Positions 1-6,847 are shown, counted from the first letter of the stretch. The stretch is DNA of 27,707 bases from Patescibacteria group bacterium UBA2193 (GCA_002327335.1 DCVH01000021.1:33668-61374), one strand, 5' to 3'. Notes: generated by a model from the letters alone, not told the origin. Translations and numbers: made by a program.

Positions 1-243
1 TTTTATCGCATAGTCAAACGAAGACTCAAAAACAATAGGATTGATGAATTAACTGGTTGTAAAGAAAGGATATCTTTCAATTTGTTAAAATGGGTCTTAT
101 GGAAATTTCCAAGAGACAACAGGAAAGATATTATCAAAAGAATTGCAGTATTAAGAAAAGAAAAAAACGTATTTGTGCTGAAATCGAATAAGGATACAGA
201 AAAGTTTCTGAATAAATTAAGAGATGATCTGAATAAAAAATAA
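1..243 (+). CDS. C-terminal fragment of a P-loop NTPase resembling FlaR / topology-modulation proteins (5' end outside window)
   Basis: Frame 1 is open from the window edge to a TAA at 241-243, giving 80 codons. The fragment has an Arg-rich stretch (RIVKRRLKNNR), then GCKERISFNLLKWVLWKFP, then an Arg/Lys helix and the ending VFVLKSNKDTEKFLNKL. This order (R-rich lid, C-x-E-x-x-x-x-x-FLKW...FP, then a 'V-x-x-LKS-x-x-E-x-x-x-FL' tail) matches the C-terminal half of adenylate-kinase-like topology-modulation (FlaR-type) proteins as I remember the family. The Walker A part would lie upstream and cannot be seen. The family is annotated as nucleoside kinase-like, and its substrate is not established. 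The stop is followed by a gene-free stretch with terminator-like hairpins, so this is probably the last gene of its unit. Confidence 0.6.
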   Translation, partial: FYRIVKRRLKNNRIDELTGCKERISFNLLKWVLWKFPRDNRKDIIKRIAVLRKEKNVFVLKSNKDTEKFLNKLRDDLNKK

Positions 244-248
244 ACTAA

Positions 249-273
249 TAGACCGGGCTACAAGCCCGCTCTA
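249..273. repeat. REP-like imperfect palindrome
   Basis: TAGA-C-CGGGCT-ACA-AGCCCG-C-TCTA forms a hairpin with a 6-bp GC core (254-259 with 263-268), a 3-base loop, and a 4-bp outer stem across one C/C mismatch. It begins six bases after the stop of the first gene, but no T-run follows directly. It could be a weak terminator or a copy of an interspersed intergenic palindrome. A search of the host genome for the core would decide. Confidence 0.45.
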
Positions 274-336
274 GCAAGGATTTTTGAATAAATTTAAAAA
301 TAGTAGATGAAAGTTTTTTGTAATACCCCCCCTTAA

Positions 337-366
337 TCCCCCTTATAATAAGGGGGAGAGTTTTTT
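337..366 (+). terminator. Rho-independent terminator or REP-like hairpin
   Basis: TCCCCCTTA (337-345) pairs perfectly with TAAGGGGGA (349-357) around a 3-base loop. After GAG comes a run of six T (361-366). A second C-rich tract (326-332) precedes the stem. The strong GC stem and T-run fit a terminator for the gene ending at 243. C-run/G-run palindromes of this type are also frequent as dispersed repeats, so it may be both. Confidence 0.6.
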
Positions 367-383
367 GGACTAAACAAAGAAAT

Positions 384-515
384 GGGTTAAGGTAGTGATT
401 ATTTTCGAACATATGCCATTCTAATGGCGTCAGTGAGAAAATAATTATTACCCTAACCCTTGGATAGTCACATCACCTGGAGAGTGGCATAGCCTTTCTA
501 ATTTATATTTTTTTT
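384..515 (+). ncRNA. Candidate structured RNA of unknown family upstream of fmt
   Basis: A 23-bp arm (384-406) pairs with 437-459, with two G-U wobbles and one A-C mismatch. Inside it lies a 7-bp hairpin (413-419 with 424-430, loop TCTA, one wobble). A second hairpin follows at 462-494 (GGATA-GTCAC with GTGGC-A-TAGCC, one wobble, one mismatch, one bulge), and then a U-rich tract ends near 515. All four wobbles are G-U in plus-strand RNA and would be A-C in minus-strand RNA, which favours plus-strand transcription. I do not recognise it as a known riboswitch, 6S, SRP or tmRNA. It ends where the fmt promoter begins. It could instead be a DNA palindrome such as a decayed MITE. Confidence 0.4.
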
Positions 516-523
516 GATATAAT
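495..523 (+). promoter_or_regulatory. fmt promoter with extended -10
   Basis: TGATATAAT (515-523) is a perfect extended -10 element. The -35 candidate TTTCTA (495-500), 17 bases upstream, is poor, as is usual for extended -10 promoters. The predicted transcript start near 530 gives a leader of about 27 bases before the fmt ATG. The same TTTTTTGATATAAT string occurs upstream of tuf. Confidence 0.6.
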
Positions 524-556
524 GACAAAGTAACATATAAAACTAAAGTTAAGAAA

Positions 557-1531
557 ATGGAATTGAAAGACTTGAAAATATTCTTCATGGGGACATCCTA
601 TTTTTCCGCTAAAATAATCGAGAATCTCACTGATAAGGGAATTCCAATCGCGACTGTCATTACTCAACCGGATCGACCTGTGGGAAGAAAAAAGGAAATT
701 ACCCCACCTGAAGCAAAAAAAATTGCAGAAAAAAATAATCTTCCTGTGAAACAATTTGAAAAAATAAACAATGAAGCGATGGATTTTTTCCGATTGGAAA
801 ATCCGGACTTGATTATTGTTGCCGCCTATGGGCTGATTCTGCCCCAGGAGCTTCTGGACCTTCCAAAATTCAGCTGTATCAACGTTCACACCTCCCTGTT
901 GCCCGAACTTCGCGGTCCATCTCCGATTCAAACTGCCCTGCTTGATGGGCTCAAAAAAACCGGTGTTTCAATTATGAAAATGGATAAAGAAGTTGATCAT
1001 GGTCCAGTTCTGTCTCAGAAAGAAACAAAAATTTCAAAAACTGATAATTATATTTCACTGGAAGAAAAACTGATAAAAATTTCTAACGAGATTCTCTTGC
1101 CAGCGATTCAAGACCTGCTGGACGGAAAACTAACGCCCCAGGAGCAAGAACATCACAAAGCCACTTTCACGAAAATAATTAGCAAAGAAGACGGTGAAAT
1201 TATTTGGTCAAACAGCGCCAGTCAAATCGAAGGACTTCACAAAGCTTTCCACGTTTGGCCAAAAGTTTTTTGTTATTGGAAAAAAGACAATCAGCCAAAT
1301 TCCCCTCTTCAAAAAATAATCTTCTGGGAATTGGAAGCGATTGAAGAGATGCCTGATTCGGTTAATAAAAAATATGGTGAAGTTTTTAGAAGCGAAGGTG
1401 GTCGAGTTTTGATAAAAACTGGAGAAGGCTTAATTGCTCCCAAAAAAATTCAAATTCCAGGGAAAAATGCCATGGAGATCAATGAATTTTGCAACGGACA
1501 ACCTCAATTTATCGGGTCGGTTTTGAATTAA
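557..1531 (+). CDS. fmt: Methionyl-tRNA formyltransferase
   Basis: This cytoplasmic enzyme transfers a formyl group from 10-formyl-tetrahydrofolate to Met-tRNA(fMet) for translation initiation. The protein has 324 residues, close to the usual ~315. The N-terminal Rossmann-like hydrolase domain begins FFMGTSYFS and includes TQPDRPVGR (residues 37-44). The catalytic triad is visible: N109 and H111 in INVHTSLLPELRGPSP, with the SLLP loop at 113-116, and D147 in EVDHGPVL. These match E. coli Asn108, His110 and Asp146. The C-terminal OB-like domain covers about residues 205-320. ATG 557 is chosen because it opens directly into the conserved first beta strand. No Shine-Dalgarno is seen. A rhodanese-like gene follows after 15 bases and probably shares the transcript. 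Together with folD and glyA at the other end of the window, it completes a one-carbon route. Confidence 0.96.
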   Translation: MELKDLKIFFMGTSYFSAKIIENLTDKGIPIATVITQPDRPVGRKKEITPPEAKKIAEKNNLPVKQFEKINNEAMDFFRLENPDLIIVAAYGLILPQELLDLPKFSCINVHTSLLPELRGPSPIQTALLDGLKKTGVSIMKMDKEVDHGPVLSQKETKISKTDNYISLEEKLIKISNEILLPAIQDLLDGKLTPQEQEHHKATFTKIISKEDGEIIWSNSASQIEGLHKAFHVWPKVFCYWKKDNQPNSPLQKIIFWELEAIEEMPDSVNKKYGEVFRSEGGRVLIKTGEGLIAPKKIQIPGKNAMEINEFCNGQPQFIGSVLN

Positions 1532-1546
1532 AAATCTCACATCAAA

Positions 1547-2380
1547 ATGCAAAGAAATCAAAATCTAGAGAAAAGAGTGGGGGAAGATTTGTCCCTAAAG
1601 CCAATTGGAATTGGATTTGTTTTGATTGTGATTGTGATTTTAATCTTTTTTTCTAAAAATTTCTTATTCAAAAAAGAAAAACAACAAAAGACAACCACGG
1701 AAGAAATAAGACAAGAAGAATCAAAAAATATTTCGGTTCCAATGATTCTTCCTGAAGACCTTCAAAAAATTGTCCACAAAGACAAGAGTCAATTAATAGA
1801 CATCCGAAAAAAAGATGAGTTTGATTTTAGTCATATTGAAAATTCAAAAAACATTCCAATTGATTCACTGAAAAAACAAATGAAGGAACTTGATAGAAAT
1901 ATACCAATTATCATTATTGACCGGGTTGAAACGACAGAAGGAAAAGAAATTACCCAGCAATTGAATGAAACTGGATTTTCAGCAAAATACTTGATTGGCG
2001 GAATCGTTAATTTTTCTGAAAGTGGCTATTCCGTTATTTCCTATGGAGACCCTAACTCTGTTATTGATATCGCAAAGGTTAGCCCGGTTTCCCCAGAAGA
2101 AATGCTAGAAAAAATTAATAACGAACCTGGGGTATTAAATCTCCTGGATGTTCGGTCACAAACCAAATTTAAAGAACACAGATTGCAAGGTTCAATAAAT
2201 ATTCCCCTGGAGGAACTTGAAAAAAGAAAAAGAGATATTCCAGCTGGAAAACTGATTATCGTTGATGAGGACCCAATTAGAAGCTTCCAGGGGGCCGTCA
2301 GGCTTCATGATATGAATTTTATTGGCGTCTATTGTCTCAAAACAAGCCTGGGAGATTTCGAAAAAAAGTTGAAGAATTAA
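1547..2380 (+). CDS. Membrane-anchored tandem rhodanese-like protein lacking catalytic cysteines
   Basis: The 277-residue protein has one N-terminal membrane helix (about residues 20-41) and a Lys/Glu-rich linker. Two rhodanese-like domains follow (about 67-165 and 182-275), probably outside the membrane. Each has the CH2A-type strand and Arg (LIDIRKKDEF at 83-92; LLDVRSQTKF at 199-208) and the 'H-x-x-x-S-x-N-I-P' segment. The active-site Cys expected at the end of the central strand is replaced in both: IIIIDRVETTEG (D125) and LIIVDEDPIRS (D240). The only Cys (C263) lies elsewhere. Sulfurtransferase activity is therefore unlikely, and a binding or scaffold role is inferred. It lies 15 bases after fmt, probably in the same transcript, with a terminator behind it. 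Confidence 0.8.
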   Translation: MQRNQNLEKRVGEDLSLKPIGIGFVLIVIVILIFFSKNFLFKKEKQQKTTTEEIRQEESKNISVPMILPEDLQKIVHKDKSQLIDIRKKDEFDFSHIENSKNIPIDSLKKQMKELDRNIPIIIIDRVETTEGKEITQQLNETGFSAKYLIGGIVNFSESGYSVISYGDPNSVIDIAKVSPVSPEEMLEKINNEPGVLNLLDVRSQTKFKEHRLQGSINIPLEELEKRKRDIPAGKLIIVDEDPIRSFQGAVRLHDMNFIGVYCLKTSLGDFEKKLKN

Positions 2381-2408
2381 AAAAAGGAACTCAAGCTAAA
2401 TAAGTTCC
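2379..2408 (-). terminator. Terminator of the minus-strand recA operon
   Basis: Read on the minus strand, GGAACT (2408-2403), an 11-base loop and AGTTCC (2391-2386) are followed by seven T (2385-2379). The T-run overlaps the stop codon of the plus-strand rhodanese gene. It lies about 45 bases beyond the end of the last gene of the recA unit. Confidence 0.6.
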
Positions 2409-2428
2409 CACAAAAAACAAAAGGTGCT

Positions 2429-2463
2429 AAATAATTATTCCCCCGGGGAATAATTATTTTTTT
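2429..2463 (+). terminator. Terminator of the fmt operon (possibly bidirectional)
   Basis: A near-perfect palindrome (AAATAATTATTCC with GGAATAATTATTT, arms 2429-2441 and 2447-2459, CG-rich tip) runs into a T-tract at 2457-2463. It stands about 50 bases after the rhodanese stop. The 3' arm contains the stop codon of the convergent minus-strand gene. Confidence 0.75.
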
Positions 2464-2894
2464 GAAAATCTTTCCAAAAAGCTGTCTAGCAAATAATCAT
2501 GCAAAATCTTTCCGGCCACAATAACGAAAAATAAATATATTGACGTTTCCCAATATTTTGTTTTATACAAAACAAAAAAGAGAGACGAGATAACAACGAT
2601 TGCTAATATCGCTAAAATTATTCTAAAAAACCAGGAACTCAAGCCGAAAGGTTGATCGTCCTTTTTAGTAAAAAAATTTGAAACAACCCAACTTATCATA
2701 ACGAGTAACAGCAAAAGATTAAGGTTAAAAACCGTTGTCACAAACCCTGGCAAAATTGTCTCAAGAGAAAACAGGAATAAATATTCAACCGCCAAAACAA
2801 TAAACAACCATTTCAAAAAATCGTTCTTTTGAACAAAATAATGATAAATTTTTTCTAATATTTTTTTCATATTTTTAGAATAGATATCCTCCAT
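2454..2894 (-). CDS. Small multi-pass membrane protein of unknown function
   Basis: I do not recognise this 146-residue protein. About four membrane segments are visible: roughly residues 28-46, 55-74, 88-110 and 116-134. Between the second and third is a polar loop (FFTKKDDQPFGLSSW), and the ends are basic. It has no cysteine and no catalytic-looking motif. The longest start (ATG at 2894) overlaps the upstream gene by 20 bases. An internal ATG at residue 9 (2870, MKKILEK) would leave only a 4-base gap and is an equally good start; neither has a clear Shine-Dalgarno. It is the last gene of the rodZ-like/recA/prsW unit, and its stop lies inside the opposing terminator. Confidence 0.6.
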   Translation of the reverse strand: MEDIYSKNMKKILEKIYHYFVQKNDFLKWLFIVLAVEYLFLFSLETILPGFVTTVFNLNLLLLLVMISWVVSNFFTKKDDQPFGLSSWFFRIILAILAIVVISSLFFVLYKTKYWETSIYLFFVIVAGKILHDYLLDSFLERFSKK

Positions 2895-3825
2895 ATTTAG
2901 TCACAAGTTTTTCTTTTATTTCAACCAACAGCACCAAAAAGGAATCCTTAGCATCCACTGGTTTTGCTGAAACTTTTATTGTTGCTTTCGCATCGACAAT
3001 TTTTGACTCCAATCCTCCCTGGTTGAACTTGAAAATATAGGGGAGACTGGGACCGATGGAACCAGAAACATCAAACTCACATTTCAATTCGCCTTTTTTT
3101 TCAGTTGTCGCAAGCACGCAAGAGTCTAATTCTATAAGATTGGAAGCGGGAACTGTATAAAAATCAGCCCATGCCTCTTTTAATATTTCTTCATTTTTAA
3201 TTTTCAAAAGTTTCTCCTCCCAAACCAAATAAATGTCTTGTTCTATTTTCAAAATAACTCCATCCGGATGAGCACTGTTGAAAACAATTTTCTCTCCCTC
3301 TTCCTCCAATTCCGAAAAAATTCCGGATTCTTGAGGAATAATCACGTTCCAATCAAACCCAAGTTTTTCAAAAATTTCTCCCGAAAGAATCGGCTGATAT
3401 TGACCGCGACTAATGAAAAAGGCTGATTCTCCGTTTGAAAAAAATGTTCCGTTTGGAAGCTCAGAGTTATTGTTGTAATGAAGATATCTTCCAAGTTCTT
3501 CGGAATTGTTTATTTCTCCTGTTATTGGGTAGGCAACAGCTTCATAGTTTTCGAAGATAGCGATTTCAAGTGACTGATTTAATTTAGAAACAAAATCTTC
3601 CTCCATTTTTAAATCCAAATCAACTTTGCTGAAAGGTTGATTTTTATAATAAGGAAAAGAAAGGAATGTGTTTTCACCCAAATCATTCTTCTTTATCATA
3701 ATTCCATGATTATCTGCCTTGTTGAGAAAATAATCAAAAGCAGGGAAAGTATTGCCCCACAAAACCCAAAGTGGCGCTATCAATGCCACTAGAATTAGAA
3801 TTAAAATTTCTTTTCCTTTTATCAT
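2875..3825 (-). CDS. Secreted or membrane-anchored protein of unknown function
   Basis: The 316-residue protein has a short basic N-terminus and a hydrophobic segment (about residues 6-24, ILILILVALIAPLWVLWG). It is therefore exported and probably stays anchored. The rest is soluble and acidic, with a beta-rich look. It includes two cysteines near the C-terminal third (LDSCVLATT and ELKCEFDVSG) that could form a disulfide. No family is recognised. The start ATG overlaps the TGA of the upstream protease gene (3822-3825, ATGA), and an AAGGA sits about six bases before it. This is the only clear Shine-Dalgarno in the window, which points to translational coupling. By position it is a candidate partner or substrate of the PrsW-like protease, but that is only inference. 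Confidence 0.65.
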   Translation of the reverse strand: MIKGKEILILILVALIAPLWVLWGNTFPAFDYFLNKADNHGIMIKKNDLGENTFLSFPYYKNQPFSKVDLDLKMEEDFVSKLNQSLEIAIFENYEAVAYPITGEINNSEELGRYLHYNNNSELPNGTFFSNGESAFFISRGQYQPILSGEIFEKLGFDWNVIIPQESGIFSELEEEGEKIVFNSAHPDGVILKIEQDIYLVWEEKLLKIKNEEILKEAWADFYTVPASNLIELDSCVLATTEKKGELKCEFDVSGSIGPSLPYIFKFNQGGLESKIVDAKATIKVSAKPVDAKDSFLVLLVEIKEKLVTKYGGYLF

Positions 3826-4538
3826 AAAGATTCCTTATAATTCTTTAAAACAAGAAACACTCCAACTGCTCCGATTATTGCTAAGAAAATCAAGGCCCAA
3901 GGAGTTCCAGTTGACATAGAGAAATTAAAGATAGTGTGTACTGCGACAGGGAAAACTAACGCTCCAATAAACAAAAATATTTTAATTGAATTTATTTTAC
4001 AGAAAAGACCTTTAACAATAAAACCACCCATGATCCCTGAAAAAATCATATGAGCGACACTTGAAAAAATTGTTCTAATAATAATTAAATTGATGGCACC
4101 ATTAATTCCGGAAGAATTTATTTGCGTAGCAAAATAAATGGCATTTTCAGCAACAGCAAAAAATAATCCGACTATCAATCCAATAATAATTCCGTCTTTT
4201 ATTTTTTCCGTTGCCATCTTCCTGATGCCCCACCAAATGACAATTCCCTTAAAAAATTCCTCGATCAACGCAGCAACTGCCACATAAAAAAACAAATAAT
4301 TTTCCAATAGATGGCTCGTTTTCAAGACATCCAAACCGAATAAGTATTTATCCTCGAGCAAAATGAATTCAAAAATTCCTGCAAGTCCCACTGCAGCGAT
4401 TCCGCCAATTGCAAAATTGAAAATATTGTTATTTTCCCATTTCAAAAATCCGGTATTATGATTAATAATTCCGAGCCAAAACAAGGCCACTAGAAAGCTT
4501 ATTATCACAGCCACAATGACAATTGAAAGGGATATCAT
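3822..4538 (-). CDS. PrsW-family glutamic-type intramembrane protease
   Basis: A polytopic membrane protein of 238 residues with about seven hydrophobic segments. Family motifs appear in order: EEFFK (E93, E94, K97), AENAIY (E131 to Y135), SVAHMIFSG (H163) and AVHTIFNF (H201, N205). These are the EExxK / ExxxY / H / H-x-x-x-N residues of the PrsW/M82 group. Known members cleave membrane proteins such as anti-sigma factor RsiW in Bacillus; the target here is unknown. The gene starts 10 bases after the recA stop and overlaps the next gene by four bases, so it is part of a tightly coupled unit. Assignment to the family is strong; activity is inferred from the intact motifs. Confidence 0.85.
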   Translation of the reverse strand: MISLSIVIVAVIISFLVALFWLGIINHNTGFLKWENNNIFNFAIGGIAAVGLAGIFEFILLEDKYLFGLDVLKTSHLLENYLFFYVAVAALIEEFFKGIVIWWGIRKMATEKIKDGIIIGLIVGLFFAVAENAIYFATQINSSGINGAINLIIIRTIFSSVAHMIFSGIMGGFIVKGLFCKINSIKIFLFIGALVFPVAVHTIFNFSMSTGTPWALIFLAIIGAVGVFLVLKNYKESL

Positions 4539-4548
4539 TTTGTTTCTT

Positions 4549-5577
4549 TTATTCCTGCACTTCCTCTTCTAACTTCTTTTTTATTTCTTTGTGAATTATC
4601 GTATAAACTTTCGGATTTTCTTTTAAATACTTTTTGGCAGCCTCTCTTCCCTGTCCAAGTTTTTCTTCATTGAATTGATACCAGGATCCAGCTTTTTTGA
4701 CTATTCCATTTTTTGCCCCCAAATCAAGCAAATCTCCCTCTTTGGAAATTCCCTGATTGTACATAATATCAAATTCAGCTGTCTGAAAAGGAGGAGCCAC
4801 TTTGTTTTTAACAACTTTAACCTTTGTGCGATTTCCGATAATATTCTCTCCTTGTTTAATCTGAGCCGATCGTCTGATTTCAAGTCGGACTGAAGAATAG
4901 AACTTCAAAGCATTTCCTCCGGTAGTTGTTTCAGGATTCCCAAAAACCACACCGATTTTCATTCTTATTTGATTAATAAAAATTACTACCACATTGGTTT
5001 TTGCAACAATCGCTGTTAATTTTCGAAGAGCTTGAGACATCAAACGAGCCTGAAGACCCATGTGACTTGCTCCCATTTCACCGTCAATTTCCGCCTGCGG
5101 AGTCAAAGCAGCCACGGAGTCAATCACGATCACGTCGACAGCGTTTGACCGAACCAGAGCTTCAACAATTTCAAGCGCTTGCTCTCCTGCGTCTGGCTGA
5201 GAAATCAACAATTCGTCAATATTAACACCAATTCTTTTGGCATAGACCGGATCCAAAGCATGCTCCGCATCAATAAACGCCGCAACTCCTCCGTCTTTTT
5301 GAGCATTTGCCACTACATGCAAAGTTAGCGTAGTTTTTCCTGAAGATTCTGGTCCATAAATTTCAATTATTCTTCCCCGCGGAAGACCGCCAATCCCCAA
5401 TGCCAAATCCAAAGACGGAGAGCTTGTTGAAATAGCCGCAACATCAACTTTTTTTACTTCTCCCAATTTCATTATTGCTCCATCTCCAAATTTTTCTTGT
5501 ATTTCACCAATAACAACATCTGTTTCTTTTCTCGAAATTCCACCATTTTCTTCATTATTCTTTTTTTCTTTTGACAT
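4549..5577 (-). CDS. recA: Recombinase RecA
   Basis: RecA forms ATP-dependent filaments on single-stranded DNA, drives strand exchange and promotes LexA-type autoproteolysis where LexA exists. The protein has 342 residues, normal for the family. Visible motifs are Walker A GPESSGKTT (75-83), AEHALD with the catalytic Glu (about 105), Walker B VIVIDSVAAL (149-158), the L1/L2 region including NQIRMKIGVVFGNPETTTGG, and the C-terminal KKYLKENP. The C-terminal tail is acidic (KKLEEEVQE) as expected. The start gives a lysine-rich, slightly long N-terminus before VVIGEIQEKFGDGAIMKLGE. It lies 31 bases after the rodZ-like gene and 10 bases before the PrsW-like gene. No promoter stands out in the short gap, so it is likely transcribed from 6682-6710. 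Confidence 0.98.
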   Translation of the reverse strand: MSKEKKNNEENGGISRKETDVVIGEIQEKFGDGAIMKLGEVKKVDVAAISTSSPSLDLALGIGGLPRGRIIEIYGPESSGKTTLTLHVVANAQKDGGVAAFIDAEHALDPVYAKRIGVNIDELLISQPDAGEQALEIVEALVRSNAVDVIVIDSVAALTPQAEIDGEMGASHMGLQARLMSQALRKLTAIVAKTNVVVIFINQIRMKIGVVFGNPETTTGGNALKFYSSVRLEIRRSAQIKQGENIIGNRTKVKVVKNKVAPPFQTAEFDIMYNQGISKEGDLLDLGAKNGIVKKAGSWYQFNEEKLGQGREAAKKYLKENPKVYTIIHKEIKKKLEEEVQE

Positions 5578-5608
5578 ACTTATTGCATTAAGCTAATTAA
5601 ACCCACTG

Positions 5609-6619
5609 CTAAATCTTAGTATTTTTATTAAAAATAACATCTCTAATAACTCCTGGCTCGTCTCCGAGAACTCCAATATCTTGACCATTAAATTTTATAA
5701 AAGTTTTATTGGCCTTGCCAGAGGTAACGGCAATTTTTTCTTCTGCTTCAAAAATTTGAACCGACCCGGGCAACATCGTTCCACTCTGAACGTCCTTGTC
5801 GTCAATTTTTACCGAAACCCAAACAGGAAATTCTTCCACCCTAACCTCAATTTTAACCTTCCCTGAACCAATCTCTGCGTCACTTTTTTCGTCCATTGCT
5901 CCCATTATTTTTTCTTGATGATTTTCGCTTCCCTCAGCCACCTGAATTTCATAATTAGCTGAAATATTGAAAATCTTTTCTATCTCCTTGTCAAATCGAC
6001 TAATTGACTTCACTACAATATTATTCAAACCATTTTGCAAACCCAAATTTTCCTTGAACTCCCCTCTTTCATTAACAAAAACGGGTTGATTATTAATAAA
6101 AACCTTACTGTCTTTGTCGGTTATTCCAACCACATCCAAGGTTCCATTATCAATCGATAAATCTCCTACTGGTTGCATAATAATCAAACGAGGATCCTGA
6201 GAAAAATTCCCAATCTCTCTGTAAAAATAGAAAAATCCCCCCAAAACCACCAGTACCACAAATGCAGTTGTGAAGAAACGAGGGGTGACTGTGATACTAG
6301 GAAAATTTAATTTCTTTTTCTGAGGCATTGTTTGTATTTTTTTCATGCAATCTTTTATGCCACATTCTTTCTTGTATTGCTGAACAACTTCTTCGTCATC
6401 AACTCCCAAATATCCGGCATAACTTTTCAAAAAACCTTTCACGTAAACATCTGGAGGAAGATTGTCAAAATCTCCTGCTTCAATTTTTTCCAAATAAGAT
6501 TGTTTCACTTTGGTAGCTTTTGCAATCTCAGCAAGAGAAATCCGCATATCCTCCCTGATACGCTTAAGCTTTTCTCCTAATGTATATGAATTTATTTTTT
6601 TCTTTGAAAAACCTACCAT
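5609..6619 (-). CDS. RodZ-like protein: HTH domain, membrane helix, two extracytoplasmic beta domains
   Basis: Domains in order: a cytoplasmic HTH_25/Xre-like fold (about residues 12-85; LGEKLKRIREDMRISLAEIA...SYLEKIEAGDFDNLPP), a linker, one membrane helix (116-133), a glucodextranase/Big-like beta domain (143-222; DNGTLDVVG...VFINNQPVFVNERGEF) and a C-terminal RodZ domain (DUF4115-like, about 254-333). RodZ couples MreB filaments to the RodA/PBP2 elongation machine. No mreB is in the window, but rodA is. The extra Big-like domain is not in E. coli RodZ, and the protein may be mostly a surface scaffold here. It is the first gene of the recA unit and is preceded by a good sigma-70-type promoter and a palindrome. 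The start is chosen because HTH helix 1 follows within 12 residues. Confidence 0.8.
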   Translation of the reverse strand: MVGFSKKKINSYTLGEKLKRIREDMRISLAEIAKATKVKQSYLEKIEAGDFDNLPPDVYVKGFLKSYAGYLGVDDEEVVQQYKKECGIKDCMKKIQTMPQKKKLNFPSITVTPRFFTTAFVVLVVLGGFFYFYREIGNFSQDPRLIIMQPVGDLSIDNGTLDVVGITDKDSKVFINNQPVFVNERGEFKENLGLQNGLNNIVVKSISRFDKEIEKIFNISANYEIQVAEGSENHQEKIMGAMDEKSDAEIGSGKVKIEVRVEEFPVWVSVKIDDKDVQSGTMLPGSVQIFEAEEKIAVTSGKANKTFIKFNGQDIGVLGDEPGVIRDVIFNKNTKI

Positions 6620-6681
6620 TCTTTATTTTAAATTACATTTATTTTTATTCCCACCCACCTCCCAGATGACACTCTATACAT

Positions 6682-6710
6682 AGAATACACCAGAAATGGT
6701 CTTTTGTAAA
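6682..6710 (-). promoter_or_regulatory. Promoter of the rodZ-like/recA operon
   Basis: On the minus strand, TTTACA (6710-6705) is followed by 17 bases and TATTCT (6687-6682). This gives a leader of roughly 55 bases before the ATG at 6619. It is the only good promoter seen upstream of the five minus-strand genes ending at 2454. Confidence 0.55.
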
Positions 6711-6712
6711 AC

Positions 6713-6727
6713 CTTGTTTGAAACAAG
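6713..6727. promoter_or_regulatory. 15-bp palindrome, possible operator
   Basis: CTTGTTTGAAACAAG is a perfect odd palindrome (7-bp arms, one central base). It sits two bases upstream of the minus-strand -35 element and about 35 bases upstream of the dxs -35. The placement suits a regulator of the recA operon or of both divergent units. It does not match a LexA box that I know, and no regulator gene is in view. Confidence 0.4.
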
Positions 6728-6760
6728 ATTTTCTTGTCTAATAGAAAAATGATATTGCCC

Positions 6761-6788
6761 TTGACTTTTGTCTTTTATTTTATAAGAT
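6761..6788 (+). promoter_or_regulatory. dxs promoter
   Basis: TTGACT (6761-6766), a 16-base spacer and TAAGAT (6783-6788) give a leader of about 50 bases before the dxs ATG. TATAAG one register upstream (6781-6786, 14-base spacer) is a poorer alternative. The -35 region (CTTGACTTTTGT) closely resembles the ftsZ promoter. Confidence 0.5.
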
Positions 6789-6847
6789 TTTGGCGTATGA
6801 TTAAGATTAATGAGATAAATACAAATTCTCTTTTAATATCATAAAAA

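Noticed and set aside
254..268. Twister-ribozyme-like CAAGCCCG string
   Set aside because: Only the short hairpin core is present; the other conserved loops and stems of the ribozyme are missing.
384..459. Integron attC-like palindrome upstream of fmt
   Set aside because: attC arms read CYYYAAC...GTTRRRG outward; here the ends are GGGTTA...TAACCC, the reverse arrangement, and no integrase or cassette is nearby.
244..556. tRNA, tmRNA, 6S, SRP RNA or THF riboswitch in the gap before fmt
   Set aside because: No cloverleaf, no CCA-type end, no conserved SRP tetraloop region, and no match to the riboswitch cores I know; the hairpins are kept as an unknown candidate only.
503..931. 142-residue minus-strand ORF opposite fmt
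   Set aside because: It lies antisense to a clearly conserved enzyme, has a low-complexity aromatic-rich translation, and shows no family signal.
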